Shown here piece by piece: positions 11,001-22,359 of a stretch of DNA of 64,000 nucleotides. The translations under genes and the position numbers were made by a program. The stretch covers positions 2,480,001 through 2,544,000 of the forward strand of contig OZ017753.1 of the NCBI GenBank assembly GCA_963969365.1, written 5' to 3'. Position 1 is the first letter of the stretch; the number at the start of each line of letters is the position of its first letter. The stretch comes from Asterochloris sp. CNOR1. Its lineage: Eukaryota > Chlorophyta > Trebouxiophyceae > Trebouxiales > Trebouxiaceae. Below the pieces are notes generated by a model. That model was not told the DNA's origin and ran no database searches. It worked only from the letters and a program-made list of their open reading frames with translations.

Positions 11001-14000
11001 ATATGGTCAGTGGTGCCCAGCTGGGAGGGGCTCAGCTGGGGGCTGGGGCCTTTGCTGGCCGGCAACCACCCCTGGTGCAGCGGCAGGGACCCATACAGCC
11101 AGGCGCAACGCCTCCAGGTGGGCAAGTCTGAGTTGCGCGTAGCGGCAGACCCCCAGCACCTGACCTGACGGGCGCTGCCGAGAAATGAGATGTGCCCTGT
11201 GCACAAGCTTGCGGCCGCGGCCTAATTCTCTGCACGTGGCAGTCGCATACGGGGGTCAGAGACCGCCTGCTGCATGCTGGCAGCTGGACCACAGCTGGCA
11301 GCTGGTCTGCTGGTGGCTGGCTGCCGCTGTTGCAGCAGCAGGGGACCTTCACGGTGGGCACGGCGCAGCAGGTGGGCATGGTGGATGCTGGATTTTTTCC
11401 TAGCAGCTCGCCGGTGGTGGGCAGAGGACTAGCTTGCTGCTAGCGGTCTTGCAGTGGCACCCCTTCAATCTGCCTTTGCTTGTTGTGGCAGGCAGCGCCT
11501 CCTGGCCTACACCCCAGACTGCAACAATCCTGGTGGCCAAGTCGACCTCCAAGCATGAGAGGCTATTACACTGCCCTGCAGGCAGCAGCTCTGGCGGGCG
11601 CCACTTTCTGGCCTACACAAGAGTGGGCTGCATCGTGGCCCGCCAGGATGATGGGTTTCAGAGCTTAGAGGTCTCTTTCCATGACGTCAGGTGAGATCTT
11701 GTTCAAGTCACGTGCAAGTGCATCGGAAGACAAGGATCCTGTCGGCGTAATACCTAGATGCAGGTGAGCCGCGTTCTGCTGAGAGCAAGTGCAGCTTTTG
11801 TCTTGTGGCCTACATGCTGTTGGGAAATGCCAACATGGTGGTACTTACAGATGCGCGACTGCACTTGGGCTCCCGAGGGCTTGCTGTAATTGAGGAGCAC
11901 AGTGCGCTCACCAGGAATGCGGCTATGAGACCTTCCACATCTGCCAGTGGTTCCTCTGCAAAATTTTGGTCCTTGCTTGCTGCCAGGTGACTGACATTCG
12001 TCTGCTCCCACAGGCCTTGCTGTGGTGTGCACGTCTGGCTGCTGAATGAGTGCAAGATCTTGGCAAGATACATGCGACATAACAGTGGCTGCTGCAGTCA
12101 GCAGCGGCGGCGACGATCTACCTTCAAGGACTTCTTTGGCTTCACGCTGGCCTCCCTGGGTCCTAAGGTGGGTCATGCCTTTGTTGACATGATGCGGGCA
12201 TCCCAGAAGCCTTGAGTGGGCTGTCCTTGTGGTTCTGATGTTCAGCAGCAGCATGCTGGCCTCCTCAGTAGCGCTGTGCGTGCCTGCATTGCTGCAGATT
12301 GTCGCAAATCGCACAACAGCAGTAATCACCCTCACTACAAGCAGTGAACCATGGTTGTGGCAGACAGCCACCCTGACACTTAGCAGGCTGCAGGGTGTGC
12401 CAGCGCTCAGCTCACACCTGGACTGAAGTCTCTTCTGCAGACCTGAGTACAAATCATGCTGGCCCATCTGCCCTGCTGCTTGCGCTCTGCAGAACAGGCC
12501 TGTCCCACTAAAGGAGCCGCTCCAACATCACGCGCCATGTGGCTGAAGCCAAGCACAACCTCTGCAGAGAGGGCAACTAGGGTGCACCCCATGTCAAGCC
12601 CCTTTCTGCAAAGGGAAGCTCTCGAGCCGCATTAAGTCAGAGACTTGTTTCCTGCAGGGCGCAGCATATGCCAGCCAATCCAGCAAGGACGCCCCCAGCA
12701 TGCTGCACTACCGCCCCTTTGAGAGCTGGGTGCACGACTCAGAGTGGCAGGTGGAGCTGCCTGTTGGCGAGGAGGCAGAGGCGCTGGCAGCTGGGGAGCG
12801 TTTTGTGGCAGTGGCCACCTCGCAGCGCACCCTCAGAATCCTGTCTGAGACTGGTAAGTTGTGGGCAACTCAGTGCCTGCAGAAGTACATCATGCAGTGG
12901 TCTGATTCAGCGATGCAAGGCATGCCTTTCGCATGCAGATGTGGGCAGCACTAAAGCTGCCTGCCGGCACGCTTGTCTTCTGATGGCGGGAGCAATGCTG
13001 AGAGGCACAGGTGTTTGAAAAGCCTTGCCTGCTGGTGCTAAGCGTAGGCACTGTAGAGTTGTGGCTCAGACAGATGTGTGGATTTCCTGCTGGAACTGGA
13101 GTCGTGCCTGCCAGCCACAGTCCAGCCCAAAGTGGGCAGTCCTGCTGGCCCTGAAAGTGTGAAGTCGTGTGTGTGTGTGTGTCTGCAGGTGTGCAGAGTG
13201 CAGTAGTCACCCTCTCAGGGGCGCCTGTGGCTCTAGTGGCACAGGGGCACCAGCTGGCGCTCGCGTGGCATGCAGCGGACCCAGACAGTGCAGGCTGCCA
13301 GCGCCTGCAATGTGCAGTATACAATGTGGTGGAGCAGCAGAAGGTGACTTTCTCAGGCTGCAGACGTTGCGGTGCTTGCCCATGCCATTGTTGGTGGGTT
13401 CCAAGTCTTCCCAAATAATGTGCTGCCTGAATGCCCAGTGCACCCTGCACAGCAGCTGCAACCACAGCTGTGGGATCCCTGCATGCAACCCTGAACTGAG
13501 ACACTGGCAGGGACATGTGGAGGCTCTTCAGTCACTGATGTGCTGTGCAGATCATGGAGGGGTTCTTACCCACTAGCAACCAGGCGACATTGGCCTGGCT
13601 GGGCTTCAGCGATGAAGGTCTGCTGGCTGCATGGGACAGCGAGGTGCGCCTGCCCCGTTTGAGCTGCGCTGCAGCAGGCTTGCTTTTATGACACAGTGAG
13701 GTGCACTAGCTGCTTCCTGGCTGCACTTCAGCAAGTGAGGTCTGCAGGCTGCGTGGGACATTGAAGTGTGCTGGCTGCTATCTCGCTGTGTAACAGCAGC
13801 TGGCTGTGTGGTACAGCACTGTATGCTGGCTGATTTCAGCTCCTTCGCATACTTTTGACATCTGAGACACAATGTGTTGCCTGTCATCGTGCAGGGTGTC
13901 ATGCGATTGCACACTGACCAGTTTGATGGCAGCTGGACGCCTGTCTTCCATGCTGCCCAGCACCGCAAGAGCAGTGAAGAGTTTTGGCCTGTGGGCCTGT

Positions 14001-16347
14001 CCATGCGCCAGCTGTGCTGCGTGGTGTGCAAGGAGGTGCCCCAGGTCAGTTCATGGGCATACGCTGATGAAGAGGATTTTGGGCCCGCCATTCACCCGTG
14101 GCTGACGAGCTGCCGCAAGTCGCAGAAAACACCTTGGTCGCACTTACAGGGAGCTGAAAAAGGTTTGCCCACATGTCGAATCTTGCTTACGGCTGCGAGC
14201 CCTGGCTGCCTATTGCCTGGTCGGGCTGAAGGCAGCTGCCCTACCCCGCCTGCAGGTGCATCCCAGGCCAGTGCTGAGCCTGCTGGAGCTTCAAGTTCCT
14301 GCAGCCATCCCTGAGGGAATATCTGCCATGCTGGCAAATGAACATGTGCTGAACAGCCTGCAACTTAGGCATCTGCAGAACCAGCTGTCAGAGCAGGTGA
14401 GTGGGCCTGCACTGCTGTCCTGGGAAGTTGACCTGGCTGTGCTGCTGAACAGTCCCAGACGGTGGCCCCACGCTTGTATGCGCGGAAATGCTGCATGCAG
14501 GGCTGCCCAGTGCTTGCACATGCAGAGGCGGCTGCCTCACTTGGCTGCTTGTTGCATATCTGATGCATTGCCAGATTGCAGAAAAGATGTCGACTTGTGC
14601 AACTCCCTGGAAGCCTGTGTGGCAGTGCCGGAATGTCACATGCAGTAGGGCCTGTCCTGCCAATGGAGCCAGCTGCGTGCAGGTGCTGTTGCTCTGCATA
14701 CATCCAATGCTGGGTCTGGAACACGTAGTGCTGCTGGACTATTGCATGTGGCGCTGCACCATGTGAGGGACCCAGACTGTGTCCTGTTGCATGGCCAGAA
14801 CTGCCATGCCCCTCCAATTGCACATCAGGTGAGAATGTGTACCGCTTGTCATCCAGGTGGACACCAGTTTGGAGCGGCACTTTGCAGCTCAGGAGATGGC
14901 GGCTGACAGGACCCTGGTCAAGCTATTCCTGGAGGCTGTCAAGGTTCTGAAAAAAGGGCATGTGCTGTGCTTTGGGTTTGAAGGCTCCTTGGCTGGCATT
15001 GATGAGCTTGCCAGCAGAGACTTTTGGGGAATCTCAATTTGTTAGTGCAGAGCCTGAGCCACACATAGCAAGAGTCAGTAGGGCCAAGAAGCGCTGCCTG
15101 CAGGCCGCCAAGCTGCAGAGGGCACTGGAATATGCTGGCCAGATGCACACACTACCATCCCTAGAGGGTGCGCTGAGATTGTCTAAACACCACAGGTGCG
15201 AAGCCAGTGGTTGCATGGGTTTGCCAATGAATCTGGGTCACCTGCGAGACCGCTACAGTATCCATGATGAGAGCACTGAAACGATTGCCAACAGGATGGA
15301 CCTCAAGCCTCACTTATGTGCAGGTGCTGAAGAGCTCGAACAAACTCTCCTGCATTCCTGTGTGCTGGCGGCAAACACCAATGATGCTGGGTGCTGCATT
15401 TGCGTGTGGGCCTGCCTGAGCACCAGCGCCTCCGCGTGGGGCAGTCTGCCTTCCAGCCAGACGGCATCATCATCATACGGCCATATTGCAATGCAGTGCA
15501 ACAGCCCCTTATCGAGCAGTAGGACTTGTGCCCCTGGCCGGCAAGTCTGACAAGATACAGTGAACTGCTGCAGCGCAGTGGCCCTGAGCGAGCGCCTGAC
15601 AGACCTCATCCAGCTGCGTCTGCAGGCCGAAGCGGCTGCTGCTGCTGAGCCAGATGACCTCATGGTAAGTTGCCTGCAGATGCTGTAGAGAATCATTGCT
15701 TCTTGCTGAGCCAGCTGCTGCTGCCGAGTGTCCTGATGGTGAGCTTGCTGCACATGGACGGCACCATGTAGTCCTCCCTAGCACAGGGTATCAGCAGCAT
15801 GCCTTTGGCTTGCTACTAACGTGCAGGTTACCATAGTGCTCACACCCCTGCTCTGGATTGCCTGCACTGAGCTCCATATACATCTCCAGCTTGTTCCTTA
15901 ACAAATGGGCCAAACCTGTACCATACCTGTGACAGAGGCCAACAGACTGAGACTGGACATGGGCTGGGCCTTACAGGACACCAGCCCCCTGCCCTCCATT
16001 CGGCAGCGTGACGCATCTCTGGAGGTGGAAGATGTGCAGTCAGAGCCGCATGCTGCTGCTGAGCCTGCAGAGCGTCAGCCAGCCGAGATGCTTCTGAAGA
16101 CAGCATCTCACAAGACGACCAGCAGGTGAGCAGCCTTGGACATTGTCATTGCATGCCTTATTAACTGCAACATCTTGCTCCAAAACACAGCCAACCTTGC
16201 TTGCGGTGCAGGCCGCCGCTACTTGACTCAGAGATAGTCAACAAAGCTGCTGTCGGCAAGCCTGCCAGCGAGGGCAAAAGGAAGGCAAATGGCACTGCTG
16301 CCAATCCATTTGCAAGGGTCAAGAGCGCAAAAGTCAACAAAGTCTGA
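8061..16347 (+). CDS. CTF4: CTF4/AND-1/WDHD1 replisome adaptor
   Basis: Homotrimeric hub that links CMG helicase to DNA polymerase alpha at forks. N-terminal WD40 repeats: 8061-8267, 8370-8528 (LTFSPGGSSIAISGDD), 8944-9102 (SVAWDPEGQFL, LLQIWDLNNG), 9694-9874 (AAWHPDGGTLLALPG, LAFSPNG) and 10254 to about 10531 (LASASRDRQVLIWDLGDK). An acidic linker follows near 10.96 kb (DDMHGFIDNDMEDDM). The SepB beta-propeller exons are at 11582-11693 (FLAYTRVGCIVARQDDG), about 12.66-12.85 kb (LHYRPFESWVHDSEWQVELP), about 13.6 kb (WLGFSDEGLLAAWDSE) and 13.9 kb (GVMRLHTDQFDGSWTPVF). The helical region is at 14.86 and 15.1-15.66 kb (ALSERLTDLIQLRLQAEAA). The C-terminus (NPFARVKSAKVNKV) ends at TGA 16345. NPF near the C-terminus is typical of the family. 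Start ATG at 8061 is the best in-frame start; first-exon conservation is weak. A TGTAA, the usual green-algal polyadenylation signal, lies at 16593. Several exon joins are not resolved. Confidence 0.9.
11492..11622. repeat. Copy of CTF4 exon 5' end with acceptor
   Basis: The exon beginning near 11582 (gcagcagctct...tttctggcctacac) has a shorter decayed copy about 90 bp upstream (ggcaggcagcgcctcctggc then ctacacc), including an acceptor-like ggcag. Confidence 0.6.
13160..13185 (+). repeat. GT microsatellite before a CTF4 acceptor
   Basis: A run of GT dinucleotides immediately precedes a tctgcag acceptor-like sequence in a CTF4 intron. Confidence 0.8.
13594..13830. repeat. Tandem copies of CTF4 exon 3' end with donor
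   Basis: The exon end 13594-13650 (WLGFSDEGLLAAWDSE, donor GTGCGC at 13641) recurs at 13716-13772 about 122 bp downstream, sharing cctggctg, cttcagc, aggtctgc and gtgggaca blocks. Fragmentary further copies appear at about 13688-13712 and 13798-13830. Confidence 0.75.
15640..15760. repeat. Duplicated CTF4 exon end and donor
   Basis: The exon ends GATGACCTCATG at 15664 with donor GTAAGT. A copy ends tcctgatg at 15738 followed by gtgagcttgctgcacatgg, mirroring the first donor context gtaagttgcctgcagatg. Two usable-looking donors therefore lie 74 bp apart. Confidence 0.7.
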
Positions 16348-17274
16348 TACAATGCTTCAGTCATTCATGATCAGCATGGCCCTTTCGCCTGAGATCTAAT
16401 GACAGGCATGCTACAGCTTCCTGGCATGTTTTGTAGGCCTGACTTTCAATGATAGCTGTTCAGTCCACAAGCTCATTGCGCAGCAAAATGCCAGCAATGA
16501 TGTACCAGCCAGGCCAGCGCAACCCTCTGCCCCACATAAATTCCCTTATGCCATCCTGACCAGCCTCCTTTCGCATGCCCAAAGTTATGTACTGTAATGC
16601 ATAGCAATCGTCAGTCACAGCAACAGAGTGCACAGGGCCACGGCAACCAATTTCTATGCTCTGCGGGATGGCTCACTGCATCGCGCCGTCCTAGCAATGC
16701 CTTCATGCACAGAGAGTACCCAGCCCAGGGTTCAGAATCTAAGGGAGCGGTGGTGAGGACATGAGAGAATGCAGACACTGCTTCTGCAGGCACAGGAAAG
16801 CCTTCAAAACACTCTGACAAGATACAGGCATGACCCTTGCTGCGCAAACCTTTGGCATTGCCATCTGCCAGCAGCCTTCTGCCTTTTGTCAGTGAAGCCT
16901 GGGCTTCATTATAACTGTGCATGGCTGGCAGCTGCTTGGGGGCTGCCCAAAGGTCACAGGCTGCCCCGAAGCCAACTGCAAGGCTGCCCTTCAGGAGGCC
17001 CCTTCTCACGCGCTGTGCTGCAACAGTCAAACCACCATTGAAGTGGCTAGTCACCAGTGCTGATCATGACTTCACAAAGGCCTACCTCTAGATAATGGCA
17101 GCATGCACTGTGTGACAGCATGACGGCCATGAAGAGGAGGCTTTACACTTGCCATGCTAGGGGTGACTTCCTTTCTACAAGCAGCGGTGCCCACTGCCAG
17201 CAGAACGCTGCGTGCTGAGGCACCTCAGTAGCCAGGAACTGGCTTAAGATTGACACCGATCTGGTAGGCAGAAT
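16348..17274. other. Intergenic region between CTF4 and the AIR-like gene
   Basis: Spacer of 927 bp holding the CTF4 3' region (TGTAA at 16593-16597) and, presumably, the promoter of the AIR-like gene. A 147-codon open frame on the minus strand (17054-16611) has no recognisable motif and is not called as a gene. Confidence 0.5.
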
Positions 17275-20200
17275 ATGGTGCCAATGGCCAGAGCTGAGCT
17301 CACGACTTGTGACTCCTATGCCAAGGCCTTCCAGGCCCACAACATAATCAGCCTGAACTCCAGCGATGACGAGAGGCCCCCTCAGGACGAAGTCATTAGG
17401 AAGAGTTTGCAGAGGCAGCAGCATGGCCTGAAAGGTGAGGGCTGTGTAGCAGATTGTGTATCTCTTATTCATGGCCTGAAGGGCTGAGTGCCGTGCATGA
17501 GGTGGGTCAAGACTTCTGGGGCGGCCCAACTAACCACCCCTGCCTTGGCTCCTGCCTTATGCTGCGCCCGCCTGCCAGCAAGCTTGTATGCCTCATTGAA
17601 AGTGTGGAGAGACACAGAAGCATACAGAGCCAAAAGCACATCTGTATGTGTCTAGCAAAGCCCCCAGACGTCATGCACACCATCAGGTAAAGTTAGTGCC
17701 TCAACCCTGCTGTCAAAGGAACTGCTAAGTCTAAGACCCCTTGCCTTGGCACCAGACAGCATAGCAGTGTGTCTGAGTGTCCATGTGCTTCTCTCCAGGG
17801 AACGGCAGGAAGCGCAAGGCGCCCTCGTCAGACTCCCCAGACGTCATTCAGCTCTCAGCCAGCAGCTCGGATGCAGGCAAGGCCAGCCATGGAGAGGGCA
17901 GCGATAGCGACATGTCATTTGGCAGCGATGCACAGGATGGGGCAGCCTCCCCGCAGCAGCAGTCGCTCCGGGGGCCCGGCTCGCCACGAACGGTCGTGTT
18001 TTCTGCGGGGGCAGGGGGCAGGAAGCAGAGGTCGGGGCACCCTAAGGGCGTCATTGTGGTGGAGGAGGGCGCCCTGCCAGAGCGCAACTCAGAGGTCAAG
18101 CGCCTGCTGCGAGGGTCCAGGTAAGTGCACCAGCAGCCACGACCTGCAGCTTGCACATGGGCAAGCACGATGGAAGGGGCCCAGCGCCTGTCGCACGCCG
18201 CAGGCTGCAGCTGCATCTGAGCCCACAGAATGGCAGAGGGTTGAGCACCTGCTCCAGCTGGGCTCTGACACTCTGTGTTTATCAGGCTGCAGCTCTGGGC
18301 GGTACGCACCAACTGTGAAGCAATGGCCTGCTGTGGGAACAGGGGCGGCGAGTATCGTCAGCTGCAGGTGTCCGATGGCTTGCAGCGTCATGGTAGACAG
18401 CGCGCTGCATGTGCCTGGGGCACCAATGGGCGGCACCCCGTCAGCGTGCCTCCCAGCCAGGGCCTGCAAATGCAGTGTGGTGTGAGCCTGCTCACAGTGT
18501 CTGGGCGCCCTTGCACAGCGGATGATGCCATGCTCTTGAACTATTCGGTACCAAACGAAGTTGGGACAAAAACAGCTCATGGCATATTGATATGAGTTTG
18601 ACAAGGGACAATCCGGTGAAAACTTCAGCAGCAGAACAAGTTGCAAGGCACACAGTCAAAGGGTGGGGATGCCATGCACTGCGTAATGCACCATGGCTGT
18701 ACTTCAGGACACTGCGCAACTGCTTGTGACAGTTGTCTCCCCTGTTCACTGAACAGGGGAGTACATTACCTAGCAGTACCATTCTATGAAAAGGAAAGCA
18801 AAGAGTGCAATGTGTGAGGCCCTCTTGCTCACCTCTGGTAGCAGTGGCTGCTCGTGCCTGCATGCAACTCGTAAGCTGCAACACATGCCTGCACCAACTG
18901 CTGCGCCTGGCGGCTGCTTATGCCCTACCAGTGACTCGTGCACAGCGTAGCAGACCCAGTCAGCACCTGGTTCAGGACTGTCCCAGCACCTGCCCCTGCT
19001 GATGCTGACTACCAGCTCACCCACTCATGCAACCCTGCATTGCACAGAGCAGACATGCCACTCTGCACCACACAGGTGGCACAGCCTGCATTCATCCCAT
19101 GCCTGCCCCAGCACCTGTCCACTGCTCATGCCGCTCGCCCAGCCTTGCTGCAGGTACTTTGACGACGACTTGGGCGAGATCGGATCTGGTCCACGATGCT
19201 ATCGCTGTGGCCAGCGTGGGCACCTGGCGGCTGCCTGCAGCAACGAGCCCAAGCAGGTCCCGTGCCCTCTGTGCGCCCAGTTTGGGCACAACAAAGCCAA
19301 CTGCCCAAGCTGTGAGTATTTTCAAGCAGTGCTGCTTTGACTTGCCGGCCTGCCAACCACAGAGGCTTGTGAGCAGAACTTTCTGGTAGCTGTGAGATCC
19401 GGATGTAAAGTTGCTGGACCTTCCTTGCCATGGATGCAGCAGCACAAGCCCTCACCTGTGATTCTGCGCATGCTGAGCCTGCAGATGTGAAGTGACCAGA
19501 CAGCTCATGACTTCCTATAACAGGGCAGGGTTGCCCTGTCTCATGTGATGTCTTGAGGGGTTGCTGCCACCATCTCATGAGCTGCATGAGCCAGCCAGCA
19601 GCTCATCACCAACATCTGGGCCCCCATGTGCACTTGCTGCTATATGTCATGTCAGCAGTGCGCCTCCTGCTCTGCTGTTGCGCTCACACTACGCTGGTCC
19701 CTACCATGTGCAGTGTTATGCTACCGTTGCAACCGGCCAGGCCACATAGCGCGGGAGTGCCCTAATGCCGCAGCTGCAAAAGGGCACGTCTGCCTGCGAT
19801 GCGGGCGGTGGGACTGTGCCTCTGCGGGGTCAGGGGACTACCTCAGGTGAGCAGCCTTGCTGTCCAGCACCACTTCTGCCCAGTCCTGCACTGTGGGCGG
19901 CACGACTGCAGGTCTGCACGCTTCAGGGGGGCTGCTTCAGGGGAGCAGCCTGCACTCATTCTAGGCAGATCAAGGTAGGGTACGCTGCAGAAGGCTGCCA
20001 TGCAGGCTGCCATGCAGGCTGCCATGCTGTGCTGCGCTGTGGTCAAAGCCCCACTGCTTTGTCTGATTCTCACTGGGACTGCACTTTGCGTCTAAAAAGT
20101 ACGTCAGGAGTGTAGCCCTGCTGCGCAACGCGACCTCTGCCAAGTGACTTGCAGCAGGGCTGAGGGTGGCCGCACAAGCAACACATTCCAGCTGTTCGCC

Positions 20201-22359
20201 AGCCGTCTAGCTGTTGCTGCAAGGTGTTCACCTGCTGTGTCCACCAGGCAGATCTTCTGCACCCCACGCCATCTGAGGGGAGTTGATGCTGCAGAGCTGA
20301 GGGCAATTGCACCAACGAATACGATCCAGAGGATCTGCAGTATGTGCGCTGCTATGTGTGCAACCAGTGGGGTCACGTCTGCTGCAAGGGCGCGCCCACA
20401 GAGGCCCCTGTGCTGTCCTGCCACAACTGCGGGGAGCAGGGGCACCTGGCTGAGGAGTGTTGGATGACGCGACCCACGCAGGTGGGCGCTGCTGAGGGCT
20501 GTTGCTGTAGGCTGACAGAGCTTCCAGTATGCTGATCTGCGACTGCGGGGAGCAGGGTGCCTGGCTGAGGAGTGTCGAATGAGCTGACCCACTCTGGTGG
20601 GGGTGCTGCTGGGGTCTGCACCTTCTGGGCTGCCAGTATTCCCAGCGTACTGTCCTGCTCATGGCTGGGGGAAGCAGGGCCACCAGGCCAAGTCCTGGAT
20701 TTGCCGTGCCAGTGGGGCGCTTTACCTAACAGCTTTGACTTCATTGCTGGCTGCGCAAGGAGCAGCTTGTTGAAATACAAACATGTCAACAAAGACCAGC
20801 CACTAGGAGGATCCGCAGTGCCTAGTGCAGCCAGCACTTCAAGTAAGCCTGTCAGGGATTGCGTACCCTGCTGATCTGTAGGTTCATTGTTGTGTCTGTG
20901 GGTGCTGGGGAGACACACAGAGGCCAGCTGCTGTTGTCATGACGGTCTGTCTTGTTTTGGCTCTGGCAGCTGCGTTGCAAAGCTTGATCTCACACTTGCA
21001 GAATTTATGCAGGAGTGCGCATCAGATTCGACTGTGATGCGCTGGTCTATTGCAATGCCCATGCATGCTTGTCTTTGCGCTGAATCACAGCTTCTTGCAA
21101 GTGTGACCGCTCATGCTACTCTTATTCACAGCTGTGCTCTCCGGCTGCTTTAGCAAGGCTTCACGGCCCATGGCTTTGCACTGAGCATGCTTGGCTGAGG
21201 CATTACCGCGTCACAGCTTTGCCCTAAGCTCGCCTGAGGATGCAGGTGGGCATGGAGCGCCAGGCAGACTACTCACGGGGCAGTGGCTCCCGTTATACCC
21301 CGTGAGTTGCTTGCCGTTGTGTGGCTGCCACATATGGCGGTGGCCAGGTTCCATTGCCCACGTAGCTCAGGGCTGCTCTGGTCTACACTGTATAGCAGCT
21401 GCCTCCCGCCCAGCCTTAAGCAAGGCCCTGAACATAGGCTGCCGTGCTCTGCTTCAAATTTTCAGCCTGTTGCCTGCACCAGCCAGGCTGCTGCGGACCC
21501 CTCTGACTTCAGCGCCACTTCCAGGCTGTCTGCCTCTGGTTCCACTGAGTGCTCGGCACTCTCCTGCAGGCCGCAGCCCTATGACCGGTACCAGTCTGGA
21601 TCTTATAACTCTCATCACACAGGTGGGCACTGCTTGCGATATCAGCACTGCATGACTACCGCAGGACCCTGCCCCCTGCAACATCTGCTCATCCCTGGCT
21701 GCCCTCGTATCTGCATGGCCAATGTGCAGCTTGTAGACAACCAACCTACTCTCACCTCGCCTGCCTCACCCTGGTCACCTCACCTTGTCATGTCACCCGC
21801 GCTTGATGCCTCTGCATCCTGCCTCCCAAGGTTATTGGGATGGACGCTGCCAATCTAGGGACTCGCTGTGTCTGTGCATGAGGCCTTGCTGTTTCTGCCT
21901 CTGCCCTCCTTCAAGGGGATGATGCCCCTGCATCAGCATGATATGCTTCTTGCGGGCTCTCAGGCCCCTCTTAGGGGCAGCTTCCTTTTTGGGATGGCGC
22001 TGCACTTATTAGCAGCTTGTACTGTGCCATCTCACAGGGCAGCCACATCAATGAGCATTGCTTAGAGTGCTGGAGCATCAGGCCTGAAGGGGCAAGTCTG
22101 CTATATGATGCATTGGGAAGCCAGGCTGAGGGGACTGCAATTTGTTCCGCACGCTTTTTGTGTGAAGGTGCGAATTTGTGTAAGCCTGCCTGCAGGTAGC
22201 GGCGGCAGGTATGCAGACCGTGTCCAGGCTTTTGCCAACGGGACGCGTGCTGGGGGTTTTGACAGGCAACCCTACAGCCGGGGCTGGGGCAGGGAAAACT
22301 ACAATGCTGTGCCCTATGACTACCAGGAACCTGCAGGCGGGCGATACAGGCGTTATTGA
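17275..22359 (+). CDS. AIR1/2-like (ZCCHC7-like) zinc-knuckle protein of the TRAMP complex, 410 aa
   Basis: Predicted RNA-binding subunit that guides poly(A)-polymerase TRAMP and the nuclear exosome. Eight exons close in frame: 17275-17434, 17799-18120, 19154-19311, 19714-19846, 20295-20481, 21246-21301, 21570-21622, 22196-22359. The N-terminal third is acidic and Ser-rich (LNSSDDERPP, basic GRKRKAP) and ends VKRLLRGSRYFDD, as in plant homologues. CCHC knuckles follow: CYRCGQRGHLAAAC, CPLCAQFGHNKANC, CYRCNRPGHIAREC, an aberrant CLRCGRWDC, CYVCNQWGHVCC and CHNCGEQGHLAEEC. The C-terminus is Arg/Gly/Tyr-rich (SRGSGSRYTP, GGRYRRY), likely for RNA or arginine methylation. Spacing of knuckles and the LLRGSRYFD lead-in match plant AIR-like proteins rather than a retroelement Gag. 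The fourth knuckle lacks the usual Gly-His pair. Introns after exons 4 and 5 hold decayed copies of these exons. Confidence 0.85.
19800..19955. repeat. Copy of AIR-like exon 4 end with donor
   Basis: The exon 4 end and donor (about 19800-19860) is matched roughly by 19885-19955: gggcggtgggactg versus gggcggcacgactg, and ctcaggtgagcagcc versus ttcaggggagcagcc. The copy sits just inside the downstream intron. Confidence 0.6.
19996..20032 (+). repeat. Short tandem repeat gctgccatgcag x3
   Basis: Three head-to-tail copies of a 12-bp unit gctgccatgcag, the last truncated, in the intron after exon 4 of the AIR-like gene. Confidence 0.8.
20413..20715. repeat. Three copies of a zinc-knuckle exon end with donor
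   Basis: The end of exon 5 (20413-20500, CHNCGEQGHLAEEC and donor GTGGGC) recurs at 20538-20618 and more weakly at 20650-20715, periods 116 and about 120 bp. The second copy keeps actgcggggagcaggg and ctggctgaggagtgt but has a stop and loses the knuckle histidine, so it is not a functional exon. Confidence 0.85.

Noticed and set aside
15310-15753. 147-codon minus-strand open frame
   Set aside because: Opposite the CTF4 helical exons, Ser/Arg/Cys-rich, without motifs.
16611-17054. 147-codon minus-strand open frame in the CTF4-AIR spacer
   Set aside because: No recognisable domain, no splice or promoter support, and it occupies the likely CTF4 3' UTR; possible but unsupported.
17769-18485. 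238-codon plus-strand open frame
   Set aside because: It overlaps exon 2 of the AIR-like gene in another frame; the in-frame reading joins LLRGSR to RYFDD and the knuckles, so this is a shadow.
19154-20481. CCHC knuckles as evidence for a retroelement Gag
   Set aside because: Number, spacing and the LLRGSRYFD lead-in match AIR1/2-like proteins; no reverse transcriptase, integrase or terminal repeats nearby.
20538-20618. Extra zinc-knuckle exon
   Set aside because: It has an in-frame stop and lacks the knuckle histidine; read as a decayed duplicate of exon 5.
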